Assembly (NCBI GenBank): GCA_001724425.1
Contig: MEEK01000006.1
Coordinates: 1-64,000 of the forward strand
From: Microbacterium sp. SCN 70-27
GTDB taxonomy: Bacteria; Actinomycetota; Actinomycetes; Actinomycetales; Microbacteriaceae
DNA: 64,000 bases
Direction of reading: 5' to 3'
Of this stretch, positions 43,643 through 52,137 are shown piece after piece (position 1 is the stretch's first letter; each line of letters starts with the position of its first letter). A program made the position numbers and the translations under genes. The notes under the pieces were generated by a model. It was given only the letters and a program-made list of their open reading frames with translations, did no database searches and was not told the origin of the DNA.

Positions 43643-44950
43643 TCAGAATGGCGGGTTCTCACCCGGGGGTGGATTCACCGGTCCCATCGGTGTGAAGTGG
43701 ACGGGTGGTGTGGGGGTGTCTTCGCGGTAGGTGCGTCCGGTGGGGGAGGTCCATTCGAGGATCCCACCGGGGTGTTGTCGGACTCTCCATGGTGTGAACT
43801 GCTTCATGGAGTGGTGGCGTTGACAGAGGTGCGCGAGATTCCAGAGGGCGGTGGGTCCGCCTTGGGCGTGGTCGATGGTGTGGTCGATTTCGCAGCGGAT
43901 CGCGGCGTGGCGGCAGCCGGGGAAGCGGCAGTGCTGGTCGCGGGCGCGGAGGTAGCGGCGTTGGGGCCAGGGGGTGCGGTAGCGGTCGACGGCGAGGACG
44001 GTGCCCTCAACCGGGTCGGTCAGCACGCGCGCCCAGGAGGGTGCACGGGCGGCGAGGGTGCGGGCGGTGTCCGCGTCGATCGGGGAGCGGCCGACGAGGT
44101 CGGCGGGTGCGTCGTCTGCGCCGAGGAGGGTGAGGGCGGGGACGATCACCTGCACCTGCGCGCGGATCGCGCCGAGTGCGCCGGGCCCGTCGCCGCTGGT
44201 GGTGGGGTCGAGGGAGGGGGTTCCGGCGAGCAGCAGGTCGCTGAGCACGTCCGCACGGACCTCGTCGACGTGTCGGGTGTCGTCATCGCCCGGGTCGCGG
44301 GCATCGATGATCGTGTGAGCCTGCCGGGTGAGGCGGTCGAGGATCCCGTCACCGATCACTGTCGGGACCGTCGCGACGACATCGCACATCCCGTCCCGCC
44401 CCGGCACCACGCGGACGGCCCGACGGGCCGCGGCGTCCTGGTGACGGTCTGTGAAGGAACGTTCCGCGAGCCGTTCGGCGAGGATCTCGATCCCGGGCCG
44501 GACACGGTTGGGGGTGTCCCTCTCGGAGCGGGCGATCGCGGCATCCTCGAACTCCGCCCGACGCGCGGGAGGAACGCATGCGCCGGCATCCACGATCACC
44601 CGCACGTGGCCGCGCGTGATGCGCCCCTCCTCCCACGCGGTGAGCGCCCGGGGGTAGTCCTCCACGATCGTGAGCGCCTCATCGATACGCCGCTGCACCG
44701 TGCGGTCGGTGATGCGGAGCACCCCGCCCAGTTCCGCCGCGATGGACCGCAACGCCATCTCCTGTACCCGCACCGATTCCCGCGACCGGGCGGCCTGCGT
44801 CGCCGCGAGCCGCCCGGCGCGCGCGAACAGTCGCGTCTGCGCGACTTCCGCCGCCCGCAGCGCGACATCCACGCCCTCGATACCCGCGACGATCTCTGCC
44901 AGCACGGACACGTCACCGTCGCTGGCCGGAACCACCTCACTATCGAACAT
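43643..44950 (-). CDS. DUF222 / HNH endonuclease family protein
   Basis: 435 aa. Residues about 1-320 are the DUF222 region typical of actinobacterial 13E12-type proteins. The HNH domain follows: RYLRARDQHCRFPGCRHAAIRCEIDHTIDHAQGG, then NLAHLCQRHHSMK, with Cys pairs and His ligands. Such genes are often multicopy in Microbacteriaceae, and their function is not settled. I chose ATG 44950 because TACTAT stands 7 nt before it. An ATG at 44980 would add 10 residues. No mobile-element ends are seen next to it. Confidence 0.85.
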   Translation of the reverse strand: MFDSEVVPASDGDVSVLAEIVAGIEGVDVALRAAEVAQTRLFARAGRLAATQAARSRESVRVQEMALRSIAAELGGVLRITDRTVQRRIDEALTIVEDYPRALTAWEEGRITRGHVRVIVDAGACVPPARRAEFEDAAIARSERDTPNRVRPGIEILAERLAERSFTDRHQDAAARRAVRVVPGRDGMCDVVATVPTVIGDGILDRLTRQAHTIIDARDPGDDDTRHVDEVRADVLSDLLLAGTPSLDPTTSGDGPGALGAIRAQVQVIVPALTLLGADDAPADLVGRSPIDADTARTLAARAPSWARVLTDPVEGTVLAVDRYRTPWPQRRYLRARDQHCRFPGCRHAAIRCEIDHTIDHAQGGPTALWNLAHLCQRHHSMKQFTPWRVRQHPGGILEWTSPTGRTYREDTPTPPVHFTPMGPVNPPPGENPPF

Positions 44951-44957
44951 ATCTACG

Positions 44958-44963
44958 ATAGTA
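44958..44963 (-). promoter_or_regulatory. Putative -10 box for leaderless HNH-protein mRNA
   Basis: TACTAT, 7 nt, ATG 44950. The box lies within the small palindrome TCTAC-GATA-GTAGA (44952-44965). Confidence 0.45.
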
Positions 44964-45035
44964 GAGAAGGGGCCCGACATTGCGATCGACGGAACGTGAT
45001 CGCGGCGCGGGCGCGGCTGCACCAGCGCGTCGCTC

Positions 45036-45160
45036 GTGGATCAGTGCCAGAGCGCGGTGAGCGTCGCGCTCCGCGGATCAGCGCTAGCGGACGGCGATTG
45101 CGGTGCCCCGCCGTTCAGCGCGAGAGGCGGCCAGCGTGTCCGCTCCGCGGATCAGCGCCA
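45036..45160. repeat. 37-bp tandem array running out of a gene's 3' end
   Basis: The core GGATCAGCGCCAGAGGACGG recurs in four variants. GATCAG or GTTCAG starts at 45039, 45076, 45113 and 45150, exactly 37 bp apart. The last copy covers the stop codon and final codons of the small membrane-protein gene. The array thus looks like tandem duplication of that gene's end. Confidence 0.75.
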
Positions 45161-45502
45161 GAGGACGGCGAGCGCGGCGTTCGTGAGCGTGAGGATGCCG
45201 ACGAGCCAGAAGAGAGCGGGGGCGACCGTGCCGGTCTTGCGCTGGCGACCGGTGCCGATGCCGAGCAGAGCGCCGATCGCGAGCAGGACGACGAGCTTCA
45301 CGCCGAGCTTCGTGTAGTTCAGCGGGTGGTCGATCCCCCACGGGGCGGCGAGGGCGAGGCCGGCGACCGCGGCGATCACCATGCCCCACGTCATCAGCCG
45401 CGTGATCCGGCGCTGCCCGACGGCCTCCACGACCCAGGCGCCGAAGAGCACGGCGAACCCGACGAGGTGGACGAGGACGACGGCGTGACGCAGGATCTCC
45501 AT
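45152..45502 (-). CDS. Small four-helix membrane protein
   Basis: 116 aa, almost wholly four membrane segments (HAVVLVHLVGFAVLFGAWVVEA, LMTWGMVIAAVAGLALAAPWG, LGVKLVVLLAIGALLGIGTG, FWLVGILTLTNAALAVLW). Looks like small actinobacterial integral membrane proteins of unknown role. TACTCT 6 nt before the ATG suggests a leaderless mRNA separate from the rib operon. Its last codons belong to the 37-bp tandem array. Confidence 0.75.
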   Translation of the reverse strand: MEILRHAVVLVHLVGFAVLFGAWVVEAVGQRRITRLMTWGMVIAAVAGLALAAPWGIDHPLNYTKLGVKLVVLLAIGALLGIGTGRQRKTGTVAPALFWLVGILTLTNAALAVLWR

Positions 45503-45508
45503 ACCCTC

Positions 45509-45514
45509 AGAGTA
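45509..45514 (-). promoter_or_regulatory. Putative -10 box for leaderless small-membrane-protein mRNA
   Basis: TACTCT, 6 nt, ATG 45502. It implies this gene has its own promoter after ribH. Confidence 0.45.
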
Positions 45515-45568
45515 CCTGAAGGTGGCGGTGCGGGCGTCGCCTGCCCCGGCGCCTCCGGAGGCGGCGGC

Positions 45569-46042
45569 TCAGCCGCGCAGGTCGCGCAGGAGCAGCGCCG
45601 TGCGGAGGGCCGCATCGGCCGCCTCGGCGCCCTTGTCCTCCTTCGAGCCCGGAAGCCCCGCCCGATCGATGCCCTGCTGCTCGTCGTCGAGGGTGAGCAC
45701 GCCGAAGCCGACCGGCTTTCCGGCGTCCAGCGCCACCCGCGTCAGCCCGTCGGTCGCGGCGGACGAGACGAACTCGAAGTGCGGTGTGCCGCCCCGGATG
45801 ATCACCCCGAGTGCGACGACCGCGTCTGCGCCGGTATCCAGCGCCGCCTTCGCCGCGACCGGCAGCTCGAACGATCCGGGCACGCGGACCGTCCGCCACG
45901 ACGCACCGGAGCCCGCGAGCACGCGCTCCGCGCCCGCGATGAGACCGTCGGTGATGACGTCGTGCCACGTCCCGGCGATGACGACGACGCGGAGCCCCGC
46001 CGCATCGACCGGTTCGATCTCGGGTGCTCCGTGGCCGCTCAT
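45569..46042 (-). CDS. ribH: 6,7-dimethyl-8-ribityllumazine synthase
   Basis: 157 aa, normal length. It joins the ribityl-uracil amine with dihydroxybutanone phosphate. Segments [49 protein letters not shown] with the active-site His and [17 protein letters not shown] are conserved. ATGA overlap with ribBA upstream. Last gene of the riboflavin operon. Confidence 0.95.
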   Translation of the reverse strand: MSGHGAPEIEPVDAAGLRVVVIAGTWHDVITDGLIAGAERVLAGSGASWRTVRVPGSFELPVAAKAALDTGADAVVALGVIIRGGTPHFEFVSSAATDGLTRVALDAGKPVGFGVLTLDDEQQGIDRAGLPGSKEDKGAEAADAALRTALLLRDLRG

Positions 46043-47313
46043 TCGGTGCCCTCCAGGCTGTGTGCGAGTGCGGCGTCGAGTTCGTCGGCGCCGATGATGT
46101 GCCCCATGCGGTCGCGCTTGGTGGCGAGGTACTGGTGGTTGTTCGCGCCGACGCCGACGAGCAGCGGAACCTGCTCGACGATGTCCAGGCCGAGCTCGCG
46201 CAGCTGGTTGACCTTGTCGGAGTTGTTCGTCAGCAGGCGGATCTTCTCGACGCCGAGGTCGGCGAGGATGCCACCGGCAGCGGCATAGTCCCGGGCATCC
46301 GCCGGGAGGCCCAGTGCCAGGTTCGCGTCGACCGTGTCGAGGCCCCGCTCCTGCAGGCTGTACGCGCGCAGCTTGTTGATGAGCCCGATGCCGCGCCCCT
46401 CGTGGCCGCGCATGTAGATGACGACGCCGCCGTCCTGTTCGATCGCGTCGAGCGCGGCATCCAGTTGCGGTCCGCACTCGCACTTGAGCGACCCGAAGGC
46501 CTCGCCCGTGAGGCACTCGGAGTGCACGCGGACGAGCGGGGCCTCGTCGGTGAGATCGCCCGACACGACCGCGATGTGGTCGGTGCCCGTGACGCGGTCC
46601 TTGTACGCGAGGAAACGGAAGACCCCGTGGGACGTGGGGACGTTCGCTTCGGCACGCAGGCTCACGCGCCGCCTCGGCGCGTGGTCGACCGCCGGCGCCG
46701 GGGTCTCCGCGTCGTCGAGGTACGCGATGAGCTGCTCGATCGTGATGACGGGGACGTTCTCGCGCGCGCCCATCTCCAAAAGACCCGGCAGGCGCATCAT
46801 CGACCCGTCCTCGGCGACGACCTCGCCGATCGCGGCGACGGGCTGGAGGCCCGCGAGCTTCATCAGCTCGACACCCGCCTCGGTGTGACCGGCGCGTTCG
46901 CGGACACCGCCGTCGACCGCGCGAAGCGGCAGGATGTGCCCCGGACGGATGACCGAGGACGGCGTGGATGCCGGGTCGGCGAGCACGTTGAGGGTGTGCG
47001 ACCGGTCGGTCGCGCTGATCCCGGTCGACACGCGGTCCGCGGCATCCACGCTCACCGTGTACGCGGTGCCGCGGCTGTCTTCGTTCACGGCCACCATGGG
47101 CGGCAGGTCGAGCCGGTCGGCCCACTCTGCGGGCATGGGGGCGCACAGGAATCCGCTCGACCAGCGGATCGTCCACGCGAGCCACTCGGGGGTCGCGAGC
47201 TCGGCCGACAGGATGATGTCGCCCTCGTTCTCGCGGTTCTCATCGTCGGCGACGATGACGGGCCGGCCGGCGCGGAGCGCGTCGAGGGCCTCGGGGATGG
47301 GGGAAAGGCTCAT
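46039..47313 (-). CDS. ribBA: Bifunctional dihydroxybutanone-4-phosphate synthase / GTP cyclohydrolase II
   Basis: 424 aa. The RibB half (residues 1-205) has [31 protein letters not shown] and acts on ribulose-5-phosphate. The RibA half (about 215-424) has the zinc Cys set [29 protein letters not shown] and LLTNNSDKV and opens GTP. Both domains look intact. It overlaps ribE and ribH by four bases each. Confidence 0.95.
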   Translation of the reverse strand: MSLSPIPEALDALRAGRPVIVADDENRENEGDIILSAELATPEWLAWTIRWSSGFLCAPMPAEWADRLDLPPMVAVNEDSRGTAYTVSVDAADRVSTGISATDRSHTLNVLADPASTPSSVIRPGHILPLRAVDGGVRERAGHTEAGVELMKLAGLQPVAAIGEVVAEDGSMMRLPGLLEMGARENVPVITIEQLIAYLDDAETPAPAVDHAPRRRVSLRAEANVPTSHGVFRFLAYKDRVTGTDHIAVVSGDLTDEAPLVRVHSECLTGEAFGSLKCECGPQLDAALDAIEQDGGVVIYMRGHEGRGIGLINKLRAYSLQERGLDTVDANLALGLPADARDYAAAGGILADLGVEKIRLLTNNSDKVNQLRELGLDIVEQVPLLVGVGANNHQYLATKRDRMGHIIGADELDAALAHSLEGTE

Positions 47314-47975
47314 CGGGAGCCTCCTTCGGTGTCGGTCGGTCGGGTGAAGGCGAGAAGGCGCTGCACGTGGCGCGCGAGGATGTCGGTTTCGAGGTTGACG
47401 AGGTCGCCCGGCGCGCGTTCGCCGAGGGTCGTGACCTCGAGGGTCTCGGGGATGAGTGAGACCTCGAACCACTGGTCGTCGGCCGCGGCGGCGGTCTCGG
47501 TGGACGCCGCCGACGGGGCGGGGGAGACGGCGCTGACCGTCAGTGAGACGCCGTCGACCGTGATCGAGCCTTTGTCCACGACGAGGGGCGCGAGGTCTGC
47601 GGGGAGCGAGATGCGCAGCACGCGCCACTGCGCGCCCGGACGCACCTCGAGCACGGTGCCCGTGCCGTCGACGTGTCCCTGGACGATGTGACCGCCGAGG
47701 CGCGTGTGCGTCGCGAGCGCGCGCTCGAGGTTGACGGCCCTGCCCGGGGCGACGCCCGCGAGGCTCGTCATGTCGAGTGTCTGCCGCATGACGTCGGCGG
47801 TGAACCAGTCGGCGCCCTGGTCGACGACGGTGAGGCACACGCCCGACACCGCGATCGAGTCGCCTTGGGCGGCATCCGATACCGCGAGCGGCCCCTGGAC
47901 CGTGAGCCGCACGCCGTCACCGGAGGGTTCGACGGCCGTGACCCGGCCTTGCTCTTCGATGATTCCGGTGAACAT
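47310..47975 (-). CDS. ribE: Riboflavin synthase, alpha chain
   Basis: 221 aa. Two lumazine-binding barrels: MFTGIIEEQGRV with GVCLTVV, and LGGHIVQGHVDGTGTV with DGVSLTV. It dismutates two ribityllumazines into riboflavin and the uracil amine. An insertion of about 15 Ala/Ser-rich residues (SPAPSAASTETAAAAD) in the second barrel is a local oddity. One-base overlap with ribD. Confidence 0.93.
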   Translation of the reverse strand: MFTGIIEEQGRVTAVEPSGDGVRLTVQGPLAVSDAAQGDSIAVSGVCLTVVDQGADWFTADVMRQTLDMTSLAGVAPGRAVNLERALATHTRLGGHIVQGHVDGTGTVLEVRPGAQWRVLRISLPADLAPLVVDKGSITVDGVSLTVSAVSPAPSAASTETAAAADDQWFEVSLIPETLEVTTLGERAPGDLVNLETDILARHVQRLLAFTRPTDTEGGSR

Positions 47976-49039
47976 CAGGCATCTTCCTTCGTGACGGGGC
48001 GGGCGACGATCAGGACATCGTCGCCGAGCTGGTGGAGCGTGCGGACCTCGAGCCGCCGCTGCTGCGTGATCGTCTCGACGCCGAGGCTCCGCAGCGCGGG
48101 GTGGTCGGCGCCGTCCGGACCGTAACCGAGGAGTGTCGGCGCGACGTAGACGAGGAGTTCGTCGGCGAGCCCGGCGCGCAGGAACGCGCTCGCGATCGTG
48201 GGTCCGCCCTCGACGAAGACGTGATGGATGCCCTCCTCGCGCAGCTGCGTAAGGAGAGACGGCTCGTTCGGACTCTCGCCGCCCAGGTTCTCGCCGTCAC
48301 GGTGCAGGAGCGGGAGGGGGTGGCGCCTTACGGCGGCGCCGTCGGGCACGGACCGCTGCCCGAGGACGACGGGGCGCGGCTGATGCTCGTACAGTGAGCC
48401 GTCGGGCTTCCGCGCGGTGAGCGCGGGGTCGTCGGCGAGGACCGTCCCGGTGCCGACGACGATGGCATCCGCCTCGCTGCGTCGGCGGTGCACGTCGGCG
48501 CGCGCGACTGGCCCCGTGATCCACTGGCTCGTGCCGTCGGATGCCGCGGCGCGGCCGTCGAGCGACTGCGCCCACTTGACCGTGACGAAGGGGCGGCCGA
48601 GCCGCTGCACCGTGAGCCACGAGTCGAGGAGCGCCGTCGCATCCTCCGCGAGGACACCGCTCTCCACCTCGACTCCCGCATTCCGGAGGTGCTCCGCACC
48701 GCCGCCCGACTGGGCGCCCGGGTCGTCGATCGCGTAGACGACGCGCGCGACGCCGGCATCGATGAGGGCCTGCGCGCAGGGGCCTGTGCGGCCGGTGTGG
48801 TTGCACGGCTCGAGCGTCACGACGGCGGTTGCGCCGCGTGCCGCGCCGGGCGCGAGGTGCGACAGGGCGTCGACTTCGGCGTGGGCGGTGCCCGCGCCCC
48901 GATGCCAGCCTTCAGCCAGCACGTCGCCGGTGGGGGAGAGGATCACCGCGCCGACCTGCGGGTTCACGCCGCGTGGGCCGTTCTGTGCGAGCACCAGCGC
49001 GCGGGCCATCGCGTCGCGTTCGCGGTCTGTCGCCGTCAT
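47975..49039 (-). CDS. ribD: Bifunctional deaminase / reductase of riboflavin synthesis
   Basis: 354 aa. The N-terminal zinc deaminase (residues 1-145) has GTAHAEVDAL and TLEPCNHTGRTGPC. The C-terminal reductase has FVTVKWAQSLDGRAA, DAIVVGTGTVLADDPALTAR and HVFVEGGPTIASAFL. GAAGGA precedes the ATG. First gene of the operon, 70 bp after the FMN riboswitch. Confidence 0.95.
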   Translation of the reverse strand: MTATDRERDAMARALVLAQNGPRGVNPQVGAVILSPTGDVLAEGWHRGAGTAHAEVDALSHLAPGAARGATAVVTLEPCNHTGRTGPCAQALIDAGVARVVYAIDDPGAQSGGGAEHLRNAGVEVESGVLAEDATALLDSWLTVQRLGRPFVTVKWAQSLDGRAAASDGTSQWITGPVARADVHRRRSEADAIVVGTGTVLADDPALTARKPDGSLYEHQPRPVVLGQRSVPDGAAVRRHPLPLLHRDGENLGGESPNEPSLLTQLREEGIHHVFVEGGPTIASAFLRAGLADELLVYVAPTLLGYGPDGADHPALRSLGVETITQQRRLEVRTLHQLGDDVLIVARPVTKEDA

Positions 49040-49109
49040 CCGTCGTCCTTCGGTGAGGCCCCGGGCGCGACAGGTATCGCGGGCGATGCCGACGGTTGCC
49101 CGCCCGCAT

Positions 49110-49266
49110 CACCGTGCTGCCTCCCATCCGGACTAGCGACCTCTGTACAAGAGGCGCATCACCGTCGGTCCCGGATTTCCACCGGATCAACCCTCGCCGT
49201 CTTGCGGACGGAGCGGGCTCGCGGACTGTCACCGCCGGTTCGGATTCACACCGACCCCGGAGCACG
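49110..49266 (-). ncRNA. FMN riboswitch (RFN element) upstream of ribD
   Basis: On the minus strand the leader shows the conserved RFN blocks in order: CTCCGGGGTCGGTGTGAAT, CCGGCGGTGACAGTCCGCGA, TTGATCCGGTGGAAATCCGG, CCGACGGT and TCCGGATGGGAGGCAGCACG. It senses FMN and shuts down the rib operon when FMN is plentiful. The promoter should lie near 49280, where TAGACT is seen. Confidence 0.95.
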
Positions 49267-49402
49267 TTGTTCTGCTCTCAGTCTAGTGAACGCGCCGACG
49301 CCGGGTTCATTCCCGACATGGGGCGTCATCGGGGGTTCCTCTTGCCGCGGTGAGTCGCCGCCGCCTCGGGTTCGGGCGAGGCCGCGGGGTCTGGCGGCCG
49401 CG

Positions 49403-50266
49403 CTACTTCAGCAGGCGGCTGAGCCGGCGGTCGGCGAGGATCTTGCCACCGGTCTGACAGGTGGGGCAGTACTCGAGCGAGTTGTCGGCGAAGAACACAC
49501 TCCGCACCTCGTCACCGCAGACGGGGCACGCCTCGCCGCGTCGACCGTGGACGGCCATGCCGCGCCGCTTGGCATCCTTCAGCTCCGCCGGAGGTCTCCC
49601 GGATGCCTGGGTCACGGCATCCGTGAGCGTCGCACGCATCGCGTCGTACAACCGGGTGATGTCGGTGTCGCTGAGGGTCGCGGCGAGAGCGTACGGCGAC
49701 ATCTTCGCGGCGTGGAGGATCTCGTCGGAGTAGGCGTTGCCGACGCCCGCGATGATCGACTGGTCGCGGAGGACGCCCTTGATCTGGGTGCGCCGCCCCG
49801 CGAGGAGCTCCGCGAACTCGTCACGGCCGAATGCCGGATCGAGCGGATCGGGCCCGAGCCGGGCGATGCCGGGGACGTCTTCCGGCGAGCGGACCACGGA
49901 GACGGCGAGCGACTTCTTGGTGCCTGCTTCGGTGAGATCGAAGCCGGACCCGTCGTCGAACGCGATGCGGAGGGCGATCGGGGTCTTCCCGGGGCGGATG
50001 ACCGTCGTCGGCAGCTGCTCGTACCAGCGCAGCCATCCGGCCTTTGCGAGGTGGAACACGAGGTGCGGGCCCCCGTCGGTGGACAGGTCGACGAACTTGC
50101 CGCGGCGGAAGGCGCCCGTCACCGTGGCATCCTTCAGCGTGTCGAGCGGCGGATCGTAGGTCTTCAGCGCGGCGATGTTCGCGATCGTGGCGCGGGTGAT
50201 CCGCAGACCCGTCGCGCGCTCCCGGAGGAAGTCGACGAGCCCCTGCACCTCGGGCATCTCGGGCAT
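49403..50266 (-). CDS. DNA glycosylase of the Fpg/Nei family
   Basis: 287 aa. The N-terminus MPEMPEVQ gives the catalytic Pro2-Glu3. The H2TH region has KGVLRDQSIIAGVGNAYSDEIL. The C-terminal zinc finger is intact (CPVCG, then CPTC 16 residues later, with QTGGKILADRR). It excises oxidised bases and nicks the abasic site. LAKAGWLRW and other differences from classical MutM suggest an actinobacterial Fpg/Nei paralogue. Substrate preference cannot be told. Confidence 0.88.
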   Translation of the reverse strand: MPEMPEVQGLVDFLRERATGLRITRATIANIAALKTYDPPLDTLKDATVTGAFRRGKFVDLSTDGGPHLVFHLAKAGWLRWYEQLPTTVIRPGKTPIALRIAFDDGSGFDLTEAGTKKSLAVSVVRSPEDVPGIARLGPDPLDPAFGRDEFAELLAGRRTQIKGVLRDQSIIAGVGNAYSDEILHAAKMSPYALAATLSDTDITRLYDAMRATLTDAVTQASGRPPAELKDAKRRGMAVHGRRGEACPVCGDEVRSVFFADNSLEYCPTCQTGGKILADRRLSRLLK

Positions 50267-50305
50267 GCGGCCATCCTGCCACGGTGCGCCGACGCGCGGG
50301 CGGGG

Positions 50306-50872
50306 TCAGATCTCGAGCGGCGGCCAGTGCTGCGCGGTACGGTCGTCGGACGGCAGGAGGCCCGCGATCCATCCGTCGTCGCGGACTCCCGCGCCGTTGG
50401 CGAGGGCCTGGCGTAGCGTCCCCTCGAAGCGGAATCCCAGCGTGCGTGCGGCGCGTGCGGAGGCGGTGTTCCCGACCACGGCGCGCCACTCGATGCGCTT
50501 CAGCGCCAGGCCGTCGGGCGAGAAGCCCCAGTCGATGACGGCGTGGGCCGCCTCGGTGAGGAGGCCCCGTCCGCGCGCCGGAGCCGCCATCCAGTAGCCG
50601 ATTTCGCCGGCGCCGTCGCCCAACCGGTGCAGCCCGATCATGCCGACGAGGGTGTCGCCGTCACGGATCGCCCACGTCGCCTCGGAGCCCGACTCCCACC
50701 ACCCGCGCGACTTCTCGATGAAGCCCTCCGCGTGCTCGCGCGTGTAGGGCGATGGCACGGTCGTGTACCGCTGGAGCCGCTCGTCCTGACAGGCCGCGAA
50801 GATGGCATCCGCGTCACCCTCGCGCGGCGGCGAGAGCTCCAGCCGCGCCGTGCGCAGGGTCACCGTGTCCAT
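50306..50872 (-). CDS. GNAT-family N-acetyltransferase (RimJ/RimL type)
   Basis: 188 aa. LRTARLELSPPREGDADAIFAAC, the beta-hairpin AEIGYWMAAPARGRGLLTEAAHAVI with the acetyl-CoA loop GRGLLTEA, and NTASARAARTLGFRFEG are family marks. Target may be a protein N-terminus or a small amine. TAGTGT 6 nt before the ATG points to a leaderless mRNA. No link to neighbours. Confidence 0.85.
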   Translation of the reverse strand: MDTVTLRTARLELSPPREGDADAIFAACQDERLQRYTTVPSPYTREHAEGFIEKSRGWWESGSEATWAIRDGDTLVGMIGLHRLGDGAGEIGYWMAAPARGRGLLTEAAHAVIDWGFSPDGLALKRIEWRAVVGNTASARAARTLGFRFEGTLRQALANGAGVRDDGWIAGLLPSDDRTAQHWPPLEI

Positions 50873-50878
50873 GCTCCG

Positions 50879-50884
50879 ACACTA
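50879..50884 (-). promoter_or_regulatory. Putative -10 box for leaderless GNAT mRNA
   Basis: TAGTGT, 6 nt, ATG 50872. Confidence 0.5.
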
Positions 50885-50948
50885 TCGGGGCCCCGGCCGT
50901 CCGGGCTGCCCGTCCGGCGTCGCGCGTCCGGGTCGCGGGGTGGGCGGT

Positions 50949-50962
50949 ACCGTTCTCAGGAC
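50949..50962 (+). repeat. ACCGTTCTCAGGAC repeat, copy upstream of the AbiEi-like gene
   Basis: The 14-mer is identical to the copy at 52045-52058 on the far side of the AbiEi/DUF559 gene. Both are followed by GCT-like sequence. It lies in a gap of 286 bp (50873-51158) with no other gene. Confidence 0.7.
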
Positions 50963-51158
50963 AGCTGTCGGGCGGGCTCCCCGGTCGGCGCGGAACCCCG
51001 CCATCGTGTCGGACTTGCGCCCGTGTGGGTCCTGAGCTCGGTACAGCATCCCCCTGGGCGTCGTGAAGGCGTCCTCCCCAGGGCCTGCGCACGGCGCGTT
51101 GTCCCCATAGCCGGCCGATTCGGCCTCGGGCGTTCGCGGCAAAGGGCACACTCCCGGG

Positions 51159-52001
51159 ATGACCATGCTGCTCAGTCGCGCCGATCTGATCCACGCCGGT
51201 TACACCCGCCGATCGATTCAGGCCGCCGTGCGTACGGGCATCCTGCTGCACGTGAGACGGGACTGCTATCTGCCTGGCGGCACGGACGATGCGATCGTGC
51301 GGGCCGTTCGTGTGGGCGGCCGACTGACCTGTCTTTCCCTTCTCGCGGTCATGGGAGTCTTCGTACTCGAGAACCGTCGATTGCATGTGCATGTGCATCC
51401 GAACAGTGCCCGGCTGCGCGACGCCTCGGATCGGCGGAAGCCGCGGGATCGGACCTCTGGCAGCGACACCGTGCTGCACTGGTTGCCTCTGTACGAAGGC
51501 GTCGGCGCATCCAGCGTGGTCTCGCTCATCGATGCGGCCGTTCACGCGGTGCGGTGTCAGCCGCCTCGAGCGGCTGTTGCGACACTCGACAGCCTGCTCA
51601 ACAAGCGGCTGCTGACGCCCGGGCAGGTGCGCGAGGTGTTCGCCGCCCTGCCTGCGCGTTACGCTCCGCTCGAGCCGCTAGTGGATGCCCGCGCAGAGTC
51701 AGGCACCGAGACGCTGGTCCGTCTCATCGCGAGATCTCTCGGGTGCGAGATTCGAATCCAGGTGGTCTTCGAGGGCATCGGCCGGGTCGATCTCCTGCTG
51801 GACGGATGGCTCGTGGTCGAGTGCAACAGCCGCGAGTTCCATTCCGACTGGCGACAGCAGGTACGAGACCGCGAGCGCGACCTGGCATTGGCGGCAAGCG
51901 GATACTGCACGCTCCGGATCACGGCCGCGATGATCCTGTACCAGCCGGATGCCGTGCTCGCGGCGCTACGCGCCTTGCTGTCTTCACGCCCGCGAGCCTG
52001 A
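51159..52001 (+). CDS. AbiEi-antitoxin-like N-terminus with DUF559 (PD-(D/E)xK nuclease-like) C-terminus
   Basis: 280 aa. The N-terminal 80 residues (LLSRADLIHAGYTRRSIQAAVRTGILLHVRRDCYL) are a winged-helix module like AbiEi-type antitoxins. Residues about 180-275 resemble DUF559/Vsr-fold nucleases, with D211, E221 in VVECNSREFHSD, H228, RDRERDLAL and GYCTLRI. The usual Lys is replaced by Asn in ECN, so activity is uncertain. No AbiEii toxin gene is adjacent. Copies of one repeat flank it on both sides. This solo form is common in actinobacteria; function unknown. Confidence 0.75.
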   Translation: MTMLLSRADLIHAGYTRRSIQAAVRTGILLHVRRDCYLPGGTDDAIVRAVRVGGRLTCLSLLAVMGVFVLENRRLHVHVHPNSARLRDASDRRKPRDRTSGSDTVLHWLPLYEGVGASSVVSLIDAAVHAVRCQPPRAAVATLDSLLNKRLLTPGQVREVFAALPARYAPLEPLVDARAESGTETLVRLIARSLGCEIRIQVVFEGIGRVDLLLDGWLVVECNSREFHSDWRQQVRDRERDLALAASGYCTLRITAAMILYQPDAVLAALRALLSSRPRA

Positions 52002-52043
52002 GGGCCTGGCGCCTGAGGGCCTGGGCCCGCCTCCAGGCGCGCG

Positions 52044-52125
52044 TACCGTTCTCAGGACGGCTCGCGCGATCGGAGCAGATTCGGCCGCGATCTCATGCGA
52101 GCAGCGGCTCAGGTCCTGAGAACGG
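52044..52125. repeat. Inverted pair of the CCGTTCTCAGGAC repeat
   Basis: CCGTTCTCAGGAC (52046-52058) and its exact complement GTCCTGAGAACGG (52113-52125) bracket 54 bp between the AbiEi-like and trpS genes, which converge. It may work as a bidirectional terminator, and it repeats the motif at 50949-50962. Confidence 0.75.
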
Positions 52126-52137
52126 GACGAACAGAGC

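Noticed and set aside
43643..44950. Homing endonuclease or group I/II intron
   Set aside because: DUF222-HNH proteins are free-standing in this group, and no intron core or interrupted host gene is visible.
45036..45160. CRISPR array
   Set aside because: The 37-bp units are contiguous and differ by point changes; there are no unique spacers and no cas genes.
50873..52137. Insertion sequence or integron cassette around the AbiEi-like gene
   Set aside because: No transposase or integrase gene, no target-site duplication that I can see, and the short repeats alone do not define a known element. Kept only as a finding.
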